Source: Neorhodopirellula pilleata
Lineage (GTDB): Bacteria > Planctomycetota > Planctomycetia > Pirellulales > Pirellulaceae
Direction: 5' to 3'
Assembly: GCF_007859915.1 (NCBI RefSeq)
Contig: NZ_SJPM01000012.1
Coordinates: 1-35,677 of the forward strand
Length of the DNA: 35,677 nucleotides
A program made the translations under genes and the position numbers. A model generated the notes under the pieces. The model searched no databases, was not told where the DNA came from, and saw only the letters and a list, made by a program, of their open reading frames with translations. Positions within the stretch are counted from its first letter, which is position 1. Each line of letters begins with the position of its first letter. This document shows positions 9,101-15,953 of the stretch, piece by piece.

Positions 9101-9473
9101 ATTACGGTCCATCAGCGCGGGACTGCGAACCAGTCGCCCCGGAGTCGGTGATTTGTACGTCGGTTTGCTGTCACTCGAAGGCCCCATCAGCAGTACGGTA
9201 CTGCGAACGAGTGTGGACCATCGACTCAATGAGAAATGGATTATCTCGGCCGGGAATACCTATGACTTTGGTGAAGCCGGCAATGTCGGACAAACCTTCG
9301 GCTTGACTCGCATTGGCGAATCGTTCCTGGTGCAGATCGGTGCGCGCGTCGACGGTGGTCGCGACAACACCAGTTTCGGGTTCATGATCGAACCACGCTT
9401 CTTGCAATCAGGCCAACTCGGACGTTTGGGCGGTCAGTACATTCCACCGCCGGGACTCGAAGGGATCGAATGA
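6105..9473 (+). CDS. lptD: LptD/OstA-like outer-membrane LPS assembly protein
   Basis: This large protein (1122 aa as called) fits an LptD-type outer-membrane protein that inserts lipopolysaccharide into the outer leaflet. An N-terminal hydrophobic segment (about 58-76) after RRRTK looks like a signal sequence. A Pro/Ser-rich linker lies near 240-285. An OstA/LptA-like beta domain is around 385-500 (YLEGDIVFRQGDRIIYAEAM). The segment LAGVPVLYWPRFTTPLRKPT near 515-535 matches the conserved start of the LptD barrel. The rest is rich in alternating aromatic strands typical of a beta barrel. It is longer than E. coli LptD (784 aa). The start is uncertain: the first 45 residues look non-native and a 21-bp palindrome abuts the ATG, so a downstream TTG is possible. 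Its stop overlaps the next gene by four bases (ATGA). Confidence 0.75.
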   Translation: MEVLCFPSYFPSQVAFLAAPTSPADSSPSSTRKKWIAFSGLAAARRRTKFAILSATIRDVLVVVLFIVGGSMTLICGNAIKTQAQELNSLDKTDAMTVRGTTVHRWQHPNGGQDCTLVTGDCALSHQGKRFLATSVFIVVDGHGSSLDVHLLMDQVRVGSAQKTREPIVAHLKMSEPPSIEADNYRGRTDVPDRWWSLLDVVSDANDSSTEQTGRQAESSNIRAVQYVESPMTLPPGGMVLESPVFEEPITSYSPQGSPPATSSSPNIAPPPTPSSSLSSPVRPLPDPPIITEDGGTTGGWQFLVGGGSRSLELLSRGQTQISQFETITNVEKNEMIVVGRGGITVLVRDVSVLSPDGQTMALGTVSLSADRIVAWLPPLGNVLSGATDLSAAEGEMYLEGDIVFRQGDRIIYAEAMYYNATREVGIVLDAEAITTIPTYQGTVRVKAEQMRQVARGQYLASNAAVTSSRIGVPRYWLQSNQLQLTQRPVAKQDPISGLVYQDTEPYVSSGGNFVYLAGVPVLYWPRFTTPLRKPTFYLTGADIKNDDIFGTQVLLEWDLFQLLGLTNPPAGVESILLTDYLSERGPAIGTRTTYSLPSLFGYPGPVNGTYDSYLIDDSGLDVLGNGRRGLTPEEDIRGRTTLRHRHYLPNDWEFIAEIGYLSDRNFLEQFFEEEWDRDKDRTTGLRLRKYAGSQLYDLNLNVQINDFFQETERLPTLEHYALGGAPLGNLFTWSMHNEVGYQRLNPADKPIDPVIAATTATLPGEVPAEGIVTRTRQEISMPLQTGPVKVVPFAIGEAAHYGEDINGDSLTRLWGGGGVRANLPLSRIDPMIQSSLLNIRGLAHKIDLSAEYFYADSDTSYEQLPYYDPLDDNAQEEFRRFFIFDTFGGNLPDRFDPRSYAYRQGIQRLVTSPSDTIVDDLQQVRLGMKHRFQTKRGLPGLERIVDLFRFDLETILFPEADRDNFAETLGPTVFDAQYNLGDRVTLLSDGYFDFFDDGLRSISAGLRTSRPGVGDLYVGLLSLEGPISSTVLRTSVDHRLNEKWIISAGNTYDFGEAGNVGQTFGLTRIGESFLVQIGARVDGGRDNTSFGFMIEPRFLQSGQLGRLGGQYIPPPGLEGIE

Positions 9474-9835
9474 TGAGCACGCCGTCGAATCGCTCCCGAT
9501 GGCACCAGAAGTTTCGCGTCGCTTTCACCGGGCTGGTGGAGGCGGTGCGGATGCACAACAGCTTTCATGTCCACGGCGTCATGGCGATCTTGGTTATCGC
9601 CGCCGCGATCACGTTGAACGTCCAACCTTGGCAGTGGTGCGTCTTAATCCTCTCGATCGGCGGCGTGTTGACGGCTGAACTGTTCAACACGGCAATCGAA
9701 GAACTCGTCCGAGTGTTGCACCCCGATGCGGACCCAAGAATCGGCCGCGTGCTCGACATCGCCGCCGCCGCAGTCTTAGTGGCATCGGTCACGGCCGCCA
9801 TCGTGGGCTTGGTGATTGGTTACACGCTTTGCTAG
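9470..9835 (+). CDS. dgkA: DgkA-type diacylglycerol/undecaprenol kinase
   Basis: A 121-aa integral membrane kinase of the prokaryotic DAGK family, which phosphorylates diacylglycerol or undecaprenol at the inner membrane. Three hydrophobic helices are seen (about 36-52, 55-68 and 96-119). The family signature is present as ELFNTAIEELV (about 70-80) followed by DIAAAAVLVASVTA (about 94-107). In the canonical motif a Lys precedes the second Asp (KD.AA); here it is replaced (VLD). The start ATG overlaps the lptD-like stop, so the two are almost certainly co-transcribed and translationally coupled. This is sensible because both act in envelope lipid metabolism. A second in-frame ATG follows immediately (9473). 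Confidence 0.88.
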   Translation: MMSTPSNRSRWHQKFRVAFTGLVEAVRMHNSFHVHGVMAILVIAAAITLNVQPWQWCVLILSIGGVLTAELFNTAIEELVRVLHPDADPRIGRVLDIAAAAVLVASVTAAIVGLVIGYTLC

Positions 9836-10368
9836 TACGGAATCTTGTTCAGAAAAAACTGACCATGGTAACCCGAAGCGTGAGCGAGGGATTTGATTCC
9901 ATCCCTCGCTCACGCTTCGGGTTACGATTGACGATTCCATCCCTCGCTCACGCTTCGGGTTACGATTGGCAAAACGTCTTGCGGCCAGAAGGAGTGCCAG
10001 GAACGCTGAAACACGCAGCCGTTACATGCTAATCCCATTACCCCTGTGCACCCCGTCTGGACGCAAGACCCAGAGAACCGACTTGGAAACCAGAGAACCG
10101 ACTTGGAAACCAGAGAACCGATTTGAAAACTAGAGCGACGATCGATTAACCGAGAGTCAATCCACAAACCAAATTCATCAATCAGCCGATGGACGTTAGC
10201 CCCGGTTTTCAGATTTCGTCGACGCTATTCAGTCGCCTAACGAGCTCGTCGAACAGCAATTATAAGACCAGAACGAACTCGCAAAAAGCTGTCGTCAGAT
10301 GTTCGCCTGGGCATAGTCTAGTCCCGTCGAGCGGCGTGAGAAGTATGCGTGAACCGAATTTCGAAGAA
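9836..10368. repeat. Repeat-rich intergenic region between dgkA and the BMC operon
   Basis: No gene is seen in these 533 bases. GTAACCCGAAGCGTGAGCGAGGGAT at 9868-9892 pairs perfectly with its reverse complement at 9901-9925, and a second inverted copy lies at 9939-9963. The 25-bp hairpin with an 8-base loop follows the dgkA stop closely and could end transcription from both sides. A 20-bp tandem repeat is at 10070-10129. A copy of the cagccgat-ggacgttagcc-ccggttttc repeat is at 10180-10210. No clear terminator with a T-run is seen downstream of the dehydrogenase gene that ends at 10369. Confidence 0.7.
10070..10129 (+). repeat. 20-bp tandem repeat, three copies
   Basis: The unit ccagagaaccgacttggaaa occurs twice exactly (10070-10089 and 10090-10109) and once with two changes (10110-10129). 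It is not in a credible coding frame. Confidence 0.85.
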
Positions 10369-11304
10369 TCACCCCACTCGCTGCATGACGGTATCCAGGG
10401 TCTTGCGAAGTGCCGCGCCGCTTTGACGCAAACCTTGGACTTCCTTCGGCCATAAATCAATCTCCATGGTCGCCTGCACGCCCGTGCGTCCGAGCACCGT
10501 CGGAACACTCAGGGCGACATCGCGAATTCCGTAGCAACCGTTTTGGATGCTGCTGACCGGTAAAACGGAATGGGTGTCCAAAATAATCGCATCAATGCAA
10601 TCTCGGATCGCGACGCCGACGGCAAAACCGGCTCCGCCTTTTCGCTTGATCACTTCGGCACCGCTTCCGCGAGTCCGCGTGAACAAAGCCCCGGCCAAGT
10701 TCGGATTCCATCCAGGGTACTTGTCCAGCGGCAAGCCCGCGATCGTGGCACTGCTCCAAATCGGAACCATTGTTTCCCCGTGCTCGCCCAAGATCAACGC
10801 CTTCGTTTGCGTCGGCGGTGCCCCGAGCTCTTGTGCGATCAACGAACAAAATCGGATCGTGTCCAACTGCGTTCCCAACCCGATGACCTGCTGTTGGGGA
10901 AGTCCGAGCATGTCGGCGGCGACGTAGGTCAGGATGTCGACCGGGTTGCTGACGACCAACACGATCGCCGTCGGCTTGGGGCCGGCCGCTTTCACGTTGC
11001 GAAGGATCTCGACGAACAAGTCTGTGTTGCGATTGATCAGGTCGAGTCGTGATTCGTCCGGCTTGCGACGCAATCCCGCCGTGATGCAGATAATGTCCGA
11101 TGTCGGAATGTGCTCGTAACCGCCACCGGCGAAAACCTGGTTGGCGATGCTGGGCGAACCATGCTGCAAATCAAGTGCATGTCCGACGGCGAGTTCTTCG
11201 TTGACGTCCAAGAGTGCGATCTCATTAGCCAGACCGCCGCACTGCAACGCGTAGGCGGCACACGAGCCGACCAAGCCGCCGCCGCCGATGATGGAAACTT
11301 TCAT
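10369..11304 (-). CDS. BMC-locus lactate/malate-type dehydrogenase
   Basis: A 311-aa NAD-dependent 2-hydroxyacid dehydrogenase of the LDH/MDH superfamily, and the last gene of the BMC operon. The Rossmann motif GGGGLVGS is at 7-14, and Asp33 after beta-2 favours NAD(H). Catalytic residues are present: Asp148 and Arg151 (LDTIRF), His175 (LGEHGE) and Arg86. The specificity loop reads LRRKPDESR. Arg80 falls where LDHs have Gln102 and MDHs have Arg, while the Glu84-Ser85 that follows resembles LDH. Substrate is therefore uncertain. In this kind of locus it probably regenerates NAD+ for the aldehyde dehydrogenase, by reducing pyruvate or oxaloacetate or acting on a lactaldehyde-related metabolite. 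The C-terminal helix is normal for the family, and I see no clear extra targeting tail. A 366-base repeat-filled gap separates it from the aldolase gene. Confidence 0.85.
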   Translation of the reverse strand: MKVSIIGGGGLVGSCAAYALQCGGLANEIALLDVNEELAVGHALDLQHGSPSIANQVFAGGGYEHIPTSDIICITAGLRRKPDESRLDLINRNTDLFVEILRNVKAAGPKPTAIVLVVSNPVDILTYVAADMLGLPQQQVIGLGTQLDTIRFCSLIAQELGAPPTQTKALILGEHGETMVPIWSSATIAGLPLDKYPGWNPNLAGALFTRTRGSGAEVIKRKGGAGFAVGVAIRDCIDAIILDTHSVLPVSSIQNGCYGIRDVALSVPTVLGRTGVQATMEIDLWPKEVQGLRQSGAALRKTLDTVMQRVG

Positions 11305-11670
11305 AGGGTATAGCCTTGAAGCGATTGGCTATTAGCGTTTGGCTAACAGCCGAAGGAAGATTGGTGGGTGAGTCATTCGTAATGCGGCAAAGCCGCATTC
11401 ATACAAGCCCGACGCGCAAGTTTTGAAGTTGCGATTTTGCCTGTGGTATTGGCTTTTAGTAACCCGAAGCGTGAGCGAGGGATGAGTCAATATCAATTAT
11501 CCCTCGCTTACGCAGCGGGTTACGAAAAAAGCGCAACTTCAAAACGCGCAAGCGAGGGGCCTATGTGTGTATCGGTAAATGGCACGAATCCACTCGCTCG
11601 CGCGTCGGGCTTGTAACAAGGGAGTCCAAAAGCCAATAGCCAATAGCCAAAAGCTAATAGCAAATTTCTT
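11305..11670. repeat. Gap holding a nested inverted-repeat element
   Basis: No gene is seen. An inner hairpin (11459-11483 with 11499-11523) carries the aacccgaagcgtgagcgaggga palindrome. Outer arms TTTTGAAGTTGCG (11421-11433) and GCGCAACTTCAAAACGCGC (11531-11549) enclose it, giving a MITE-like structure of about 130 bp. Short repeats of the gccaatagccaaaagctaat type lie at both ends (11318-11345 and 11628-11662). The stretch from 11459 to about 11555 is repeated at 12614-12711. Confidence 0.75.
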
Positions 11671-12543
11671 CTACTTGCCCATTTGCCGCAGGACTTCGTC
11701 GGTGATCGCTTTGACCAACGCGGCTTCATCGACACCTGCTAGTGCGTTCGGTTTGCCGTTGCTTGCGGCATCACCGGTCGACTTGATCGGTGGCGGCGCG
11801 GGGAACGCACGACGCTCGACTCCGGTATCCGCCCACGAATCGCGGAAGATATCGTTGGCGCAAATGTCGCAATCCTTGTAGTCTTCGGTGTTGCGTGGGT
11901 CTTTGTATCCCCACTTGTCCTTCAGATCCAAAAGCTCACGTGATTTTTGTTCGTCCAAGAACGACACGTTGCCGAGTTGTTTGGCCAACATCAGCATGCG
12001 GCAATACGAATCCAAGATCTCCGTCCACCAGTACGCTTGCTCGACGCTTTCGCCGTACGACACCGTGCCGTGGTTGGCCAGAATCATCACGTTGGTTTTA
12101 TTGACGTAAGGAATGATCGTATCGGCGAACGCTTGGCCGCCGGGGGTCTCATACTTGGTGATCGGCACGTCGCCTAAGAACACTTCGACTTCAGGCAGAA
12201 TGCACTGGGGGATCGGCTCCCGCGCGATCGCGAACGCGGTCGCGTGCGGCGGGTGACAGTGAACAACGCTGCGGATGTCTTCACGTTGCTTGTAGATTTC
12301 CAGGTGCAGCAACGCTTCGCTGGAGCGTTTCTTCCGCCCGGACAATTGCTTTCCGGTCATATCAACGAGCGAGATGTCATCAGGCTTTAAGAAACCTTTG
12401 CAATGCAGCGTCGGCGTGCACAGCACTTCGTTCTCGCTAACGCGAACGGTAATGTTCCCATCGTTGGCGGCGGCGAATTGCCGGTTGTAGATGCGACGCC
12501 CGATGTCGCACATGTCTTGTTTGATCTTGTGCAGGTTTTCCAT
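11671..12543 (-). CDS. Class II aldolase (fuculose/rhamnulose-phosphate type), BMC cargo
   Basis: This zinc-dependent class II aldolase/adducin-family enzyme (290 aa) most likely splits L-fuculose-1-phosphate or L-rhamnulose-1-phosphate into DHAP and lactaldehyde, the aldehyde handled by the microcompartment. Visible residues are Glu76 (SSEALLH), His95 and His97 (VVHCHPPH) and His158 (ANHGT), matching the metal and catalytic sites of FucA-type enzymes. FucA is about 215 aa. The extra C-terminus here contains a Cys-bearing segment (DCDICAND), a Pro/Ala-rich linker (about 245-268), and a final amphipathic helix VDEAALVKAITDEVLRQMGK of the type that targets cargo into BMCs. The gene is flanked on both sides by a roughly 100-bp direct repeat (11459-11555 and 12614-12711). 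Confidence 0.88.
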   Translation of the reverse strand: MENLHKIKQDMCDIGRRIYNRQFAAANDGNITVRVSENEVLCTPTLHCKGFLKPDDISLVDMTGKQLSGRKKRSSEALLHLEIYKQREDIRSVVHCHPPHATAFAIAREPIPQCILPEVEVFLGDVPITKYETPGGQAFADTIIPYVNKTNVMILANHGTVSYGESVEQAYWWTEILDSYCRMLMLAKQLGNVSFLDEQKSRELLDLKDKWGYKDPRNTEDYKDCDICANDIFRDSWADTGVERRAFPAPPPIKSTGDAASNGKPNALAGVDEAALVKAITDEVLRQMGK

Positions 12544-12613
12544 GTTGAAACTCGTATTAAGGGGAGGTGTTGGTTTTTAGTAGCTCGACGCGTTACGGCT
12601 CGGAGATGGAATC

Positions 12614-12711
12614 GCAACCCGAAGCGTGAGCGAGGGATCAGCCAATATCAATTATCCCTCGCTTACGCAGCGGGTTACGAAGAAAGTGCAACTTCAAAAC
12701 GCGCAAGCCAG
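12614..12711 (+). repeat. Direct copy of the 11459-11555 repeat
   Basis: About 100 bases match 11459-11555 with roughly six substitutions, including the aacccgaagcgtgagcgaggga hairpin and the trailing tgcaacttcaaaacgcgcaagc. It lies between the BMC-P gene and the aldolase gene, inside the BMC operon. Confidence 0.8.
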
Positions 12712-12738
12712 GGATCATCGTGTCGTTGAAAATCAAAA

Positions 12739-13029
12739 CTAATCAGGGTTGGTCATTTCGTAATAATCCAAAATGGCAACGATGGACGCATCGATCGGTT
12801 TAACGTCCGGTTTAAAGGGTGCTGCGGCTTCGGGACCCTCTGCCAAAGCAACCAGATCGCCCACGCTCGAACCGCACAAATCCCAAGCGACGATCAGATC
12901 ACCGCCGGGTTGCAGGTTCTCGACGTCTCCGACCGACTCGATGATCTCGACGCAGCGAAGCCGCGAGGCGTGCAGGGTGGGATGCATTCGCGATAACGTC
13001 GCGTTGCCGATCACTCGGGCCATTTTCAT
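12739..13029 (-). CDS. BMC-P shell vertex protein (EutN/CcmL family)
   Basis: A 96-aa EutN/CcmL-type (PF03319) protein that forms pentamers capping the vertices of the polyhedral shell. The family pattern is clear: an ARVIGNATLSR start, a basic-hydrophobic strand RLRCVEII, the core LIVAWDLCGSSVGDLVALAEG, and the end KPIDASIVAILDYYEM, which corresponds to the usual DaavvgIvD. It is one of three BMC-P genes here. Its ATG overlaps the stop of the upstream 241-aa gene by four bases (ATGA), so the two are translationally coupled. Confidence 0.92.
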   Translation of the reverse strand: MKMARVIGNATLSRMHPTLHASRLRCVEIIESVGDVENLQPGGDLIVAWDLCGSSVGDLVALAEGPEAAAPFKPDVKPIDASIVAILDYYEMTNPD

Positions 13030-13751
13030 CGTTGGCCTCCGGCGACCGTCACGGCGGGACGAGTTGAAATTGGTTGCTCGGATCGGCGAGCGATCTGCAC
13101 GACGGCATTGACCATCGCGGTCAAGTTCAAGTGCTGCGAGTCGAGCACATAAACGGTCGGGCGAAGCTCAAGCTTGAATCGATCGACATCGTCCAAACGA
13201 TTGATCAAGACCGCCGACGTGCTGGCGGCGATACTGCGATAAACGGCAACCGCCGGTCGGGCCGATGTCATCACCGTGACCCCGGCTTGATCGCACACAC
13301 GGATCCCGCGGACGGCGACTTGTTTTTCAAACGCGGCGAATATGCCCGCGTCGATGGTCTCGTCGTTCATCAAGCGGACACGTCGATAGGGCGACCGACT
13401 TGGAGTATGGGAGGTTCGCCGAACAGCCGACCGTTCGGAATCGGGTCGATGAGTCGATGAATCGCCGCGCAACAAGGTGATGCCCCTGTGTCGGAGTTCG
13501 TCTCGGACTGACGGTGTCACCACAGTGGCTGCCGGAACCTGAATCTTCTCAACGCCCGCCGGAATGGCTTTGATGTCTTCGAGCGTGATCAGACGTTGAT
13601 CCAATGAAAAATCGTTCGTTTTGGAAGGATTCGCTGCGTCGCCAACGATCGATTGCCCGGGCCCCTTTTGAAATTCATGCATCACCCGACGGACGATCGA
13701 CTCGATGTCAATCTCCGATCGTTCGGCGGTGGGTTGCAAACTGGAATTCAT
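13026..13751 (-). CDS. BMC-locus protein of unknown function with putative targeting helix
   Basis: I do not recognise a named family with certainty. The open frame runs up to 13796, but Met16 (13751, MNSSLQ) is the better start because it avoids overlap with the preceding BMC-P gene; this gives 241 aa. Residues about 13-29 (EIDIESIVRRVMHEFQKG) form an amphipathic helix like a BMC encapsulation peptide. It is followed by a linker and a segment (about 52-95) with RLITLEDIKAI and VPAATVVTPSVRDELRHRGI; similar VTP..RD segments occur in other BMC-associated proteins. After an Arg/Ser-rich linker, the C-terminal 100 residues (RGIRVCDQAG to MVNAVVQIARR) weakly recall the second half of RpiB-type sugar-phosphate isomerases, without recognisable catalytic residues. 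It is encoded between two BMC-P genes with overlaps or very short spacing, so a structural or core role in the compartment is likely. Confidence 0.7.
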   Translation of the reverse strand: MNSSLQPTAERSEIDIESIVRRVMHEFQKGPGQSIVGDAANPSKTNDFSLDQRLITLEDIKAIPAGVEKIQVPAATVVTPSVRDELRHRGITLLRGDSSTHRPDSERSAVRRTSHTPSRSPYRRVRLMNDETIDAGIFAAFEKQVAVRGIRVCDQAGVTVMTSARPAVAVYRSIAASTSAVLINRLDDVDRFKLELRPTVYVLDSQHLNLTAMVNAVVQIARRSEQPISTRPAVTVAGGQR

Positions 13752-13777
13752 GGGGGACAAAACGTGTGGTGAAATGA

Positions 13778-14032
13778 TTAGTCGATGAGGCCGCACACAC
13801 TCCAGCGTGCGGGGCAGTTGTCGACGCCGGTGATGTCGCGAACGGCGGTTCCGTCGCTGGTGATCATGACGAAATCACCGGAGCGACATCCCAGCGAGTC
13901 CAAAACGAGTAAAGGCGGTCCATCGGTGGCGTTGTCCACACCGACCGGTTGAACGATCACCAATCGGCGACCGATCAAAGAGTCGTGTTTCGTGGTCGCC
14001 CGAGCGTGACCGATGACTTTCGCCGTTTGCAT
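13778..14032 (-). CDS. BMC-P shell vertex protein (EutN/CcmL family)
   Basis: An 84-aa EutN/CcmL homologue: MQTAKVIGHARATTKHDSL, then LVIVQPV, LLVLDSLGCRSGDFVMITSDG, and a shortened C-terminus ending CGLID. The frame is open upstream to 14065, but the Met at 14032 is preferred because it shares a base with the aldehyde dehydrogenase stop (TGATG) and aligns with the family start. This implies coupled translation. The usual DAAVVGIVD end is reduced to RWSVCGLID. Paralogous BMC-P genes in one locus probably occupy different vertices or contact different facets. Confidence 0.9.
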   Translation of the reverse strand: MQTAKVIGHARATTKHDSLIGRRLVIVQPVGVDNATDGPPLLVLDSLGCRSGDFVMITSDGTAVRDITGVDNCPARWSVCGLID

Positions 14033-15471
14033 CAGACGACTCGCAGTTCGTCGATCATGCTGCATCGACGTTCACGTGTGAACGTGTTCGGGTTGGTGAC
14101 GCCTTCGCCGGTCGGGCCGGCGATCGAGAACGACAGATATCCCTCGCCGCCGAGTCCCAAACTCGCCATCGATGGGCCGTTCTTGATGAATAGCGTCGTG
14201 TCGAGTTCGCGGCCCATCTTGGTCATGTTGGAAACGTTGCGGGAGTGAATGATCGCGGTGTGCCGGAACCCGTGTTCGTAATGCTTGGCCATGGCGATCG
14301 CGTGATCGACGTTGCGAGCCCGAACGAAGGGTACGAACGGCATCATCTGCTCGACGGTCACGAACGGGTGATGCTCGTCGGTTTCACCGAAGACCAACTC
14401 ACATCCTTCAGGAGCGTGAGCCCCGGCGGCGCGGGCCAGCACGGCGGCGTCTTGGCCGATGAACTCCTTGGCGGCGGCATCGTGTTGATCGTCACCGACC
14501 TTGACGATGGCTTGGGAAGTCAATTTGGCGATTTGAGTCGCGTCGAGTTGCAAGGCTCCGGCGCGACGCATCGCGGCCATCATTTCGTCGAACACCGAAT
14601 CGACGACGAACACTTCCTTCTCGGCGATGCACAACAGGTTGTTGTCGTAGGCAGCCCCCTGAATGATGCACTTAGCGGCGTTATCCAAATCAGCCGTTTC
14701 GTCGATCACGACGGGCGGATTGCCCGGGCCGGCGACAATCGCTCGCTTACCACTGCGAAGAGCCGCGCGACCGACGGCGGGACCACCGGTGACGCAAATC
14801 AACGCCACATCGCGGTGCGTGAACAGCGCGTCGGCCGACTCAAGCGTCGGTTCGGCGATCACGCAAATCAAATTGTCGATCCCGACTTCGGCGGCAATCG
14901 CTTCGTTGAATCGACGGACGCCTTCGGCGGCGACCTTCTTGCCCGACGGGTGCGGGTTGACGACGATCGAGTTACCGCCGGCGATCATGCTGACCGCGTT
15001 GCCGGTGATCGTCGGCAGGCTGTGGGTCACCGGGGTGATCGCCGCGATGACGCCGAACGGGGCACGTTCGATGAGCGCGATTCCATGATCGCCGCTGAAG
15101 GCTTTCGTTTCGAGCATCTCGACACCGGGCGACAACATGCCGAGCGTTCGCAGCTTTTCAATTTTATGTTCGGGACGTCCCACGCCGGTCTCTCGCATCT
15201 CCATCAATCCGAGCTCTTCGCATTGATCGATGCTGATGCGACGGATGATGTCGATCACTTGCTTACGTTCTTCCATGCTTCGTCGGCGCAGTTCTTCGTG
15301 AGCATGTTTGGCGGCCGCGACGGCTTCGTTGACGTCGGTGAAGACTCCGTTGCGTCCGGCACCGGGGGCCACGTGTTTGGCTAACGGCGTCTTGCCGGCC
15401 ATCGGCAATGGACCGACCTCGGACAACACCTGAGCGACCACGTTGCGGATAAGGGATTCGTCAAATTGCAT
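14032..15471 (-). CDS. CoA-acylating aldehyde dehydrogenase (PduP-like), BMC cargo
   Basis: A 479-aa NAD- and CoA-dependent aldehyde dehydrogenase that should convert lactaldehyde (or propionaldehyde) to the acyl-CoA inside the shell. The N-terminal helix DESLIRNVVAQVLSEVG (4-20) followed by a Pro/Gly linker is a typical encapsulation peptide, as in PduP. The family core is present: ERAPFGVIAAITPVTHSLPT (135-154), NPHPSGKK, VTGGPAVG (228-234), AGPGNPPVVID, and the catalytic Cys281 in YDNNLLCIAEKE. The length matches PduP/EutE enzymes. The stop overlaps the start of the next BMC-P gene. It shares the operon with PduL and the kinase, which would carry the acyl group on to acyl phosphate and ATP. 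Confidence 0.92.
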   Translation of the reverse strand: MQFDESLIRNVVAQVLSEVGPLPMAGKTPLAKHVAPGAGRNGVFTDVNEAVAAAKHAHEELRRRSMEERKQVIDIIRRISIDQCEELGLMEMRETGVGRPEHKIEKLRTLGMLSPGVEMLETKAFSGDHGIALIERAPFGVIAAITPVTHSLPTITGNAVSMIAGGNSIVVNPHPSGKKVAAEGVRRFNEAIAAEVGIDNLICVIAEPTLESADALFTHRDVALICVTGGPAVGRAALRSGKRAIVAGPGNPPVVIDETADLDNAAKCIIQGAAYDNNLLCIAEKEVFVVDSVFDEMMAAMRRAGALQLDATQIAKLTSQAIVKVGDDQHDAAAKEFIGQDAAVLARAAGAHAPEGCELVFGETDEHHPFVTVEQMMPFVPFVRARNVDHAIAMAKHYEHGFRHTAIIHSRNVSNMTKMGRELDTTLFIKNGPSMASLGLGGEGYLSFSIAGPTGEGVTNPNTFTRERRCSMIDELRVV

Positions 15472-15531
15472 CTTGGAAACTCGATCAAAGATAAGCGGGG
15501 ATTTTTGCGGCGATGTATTTAAAGACGGGGG

Positions 15532-15846
15532 TTAGTCTTCGTTGCGGTCATAGACCGCTTTTTTCTCAACATGAACACTGTCCACGATGCCGGTGATCAC
15601 CGCATCGATGGGCAACGTTTTGGTTTCCGGTGTCAGCCGAGCGGAGCTTCCTTGGCAGACCAACACCAGATCACCCTCGCCCGCACCGAGCGTGTCGACG
15701 GTGATGAAAGTTCGCCCCGTCGTGACCAAACGGTCGCGAGCGTCCGTGTCGAGCCGATAGGGCTCCACGATCAACAACTTATGACCGGTCATTGTCGGCA
15801 CCTTCTGAGTGCTAACAACCGATCCGGTGACACGGGCTAGGAACAT
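15532..15846 (-). CDS. BMC-P shell vertex protein (EutN/CcmL family)
   Basis: A 104-aa EutN/CcmL homologue: MFLARVTGSVVSTQKVPTM, then HKLLIVEPYRLD, FITVDTLGAGEGDLVLVCQG and LPIDAVITGIVDSVHVEKK. The last segment is the conserved C-terminal signature of the family. It is the most canonical of the three paralogues. A heptamer array (AGTTAAG)4 lies only six bases upstream of the ATG, occupying the ribosome-binding region, and no Shine-Dalgarno sequence is visible. Confidence 0.93.
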   Translation of the reverse strand: MFLARVTGSVVSTQKVPTMTGHKLLIVEPYRLDTDARDRLVTTGRTFITVDTLGAGEGDLVLVCQGSSARLTPETKTLPIDAVITGIVDSVHVEKKAVYDRNED

Positions 15847-15852
15847 GGTGGA

Positions 15853-15880
15853 AGTTAAGAGTTAAGAGTTAAGAGTTAAG
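15853..15880 (+). repeat. Heptamer array (AGTTAAG)4
   Basis: Four exact copies of AGTTAAG on the plus strand, ending directly against a dispersed palindrome (15882-15920). The array sits in the 5' leader of the BMC-P gene that starts at 15846 on the minus strand. Confidence 0.9.
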
Positions 15881-15881
15881 A

Positions 15882-15920
15882 GTAGGCTGGGTCGAAGCCG
15901 CTTCGGCGAAGACCCGGCAT
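15882..15920 (+). repeat. Dispersed 39-bp palindromic repeat
   Basis: A gtaggctgggtcgaagccg / cttcggcgaagacccggcat copy with GAAGCCGCTTC-type inner symmetry. It is near identical to 22202-22240 and to the reverse complement of 4930-4969. Just beyond it (15921-15958) are aaagctaatagcc-type short repeats similar to those near 11630. Confidence 0.8.
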
Positions 15921-15953
15921 TTCAAAAGCTAATAGCCAAAAGCTAATCGCTAT

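Noticed and set aside
14245..15384. Long open frame (379 codons) on the plus strand
   Set aside because: It is antisense to the aldehyde dehydrogenase gene, whose frame is unmistakable. Its Asp/Arg/His-rich composition is typical of the complementary strand of a GC-rich gene.
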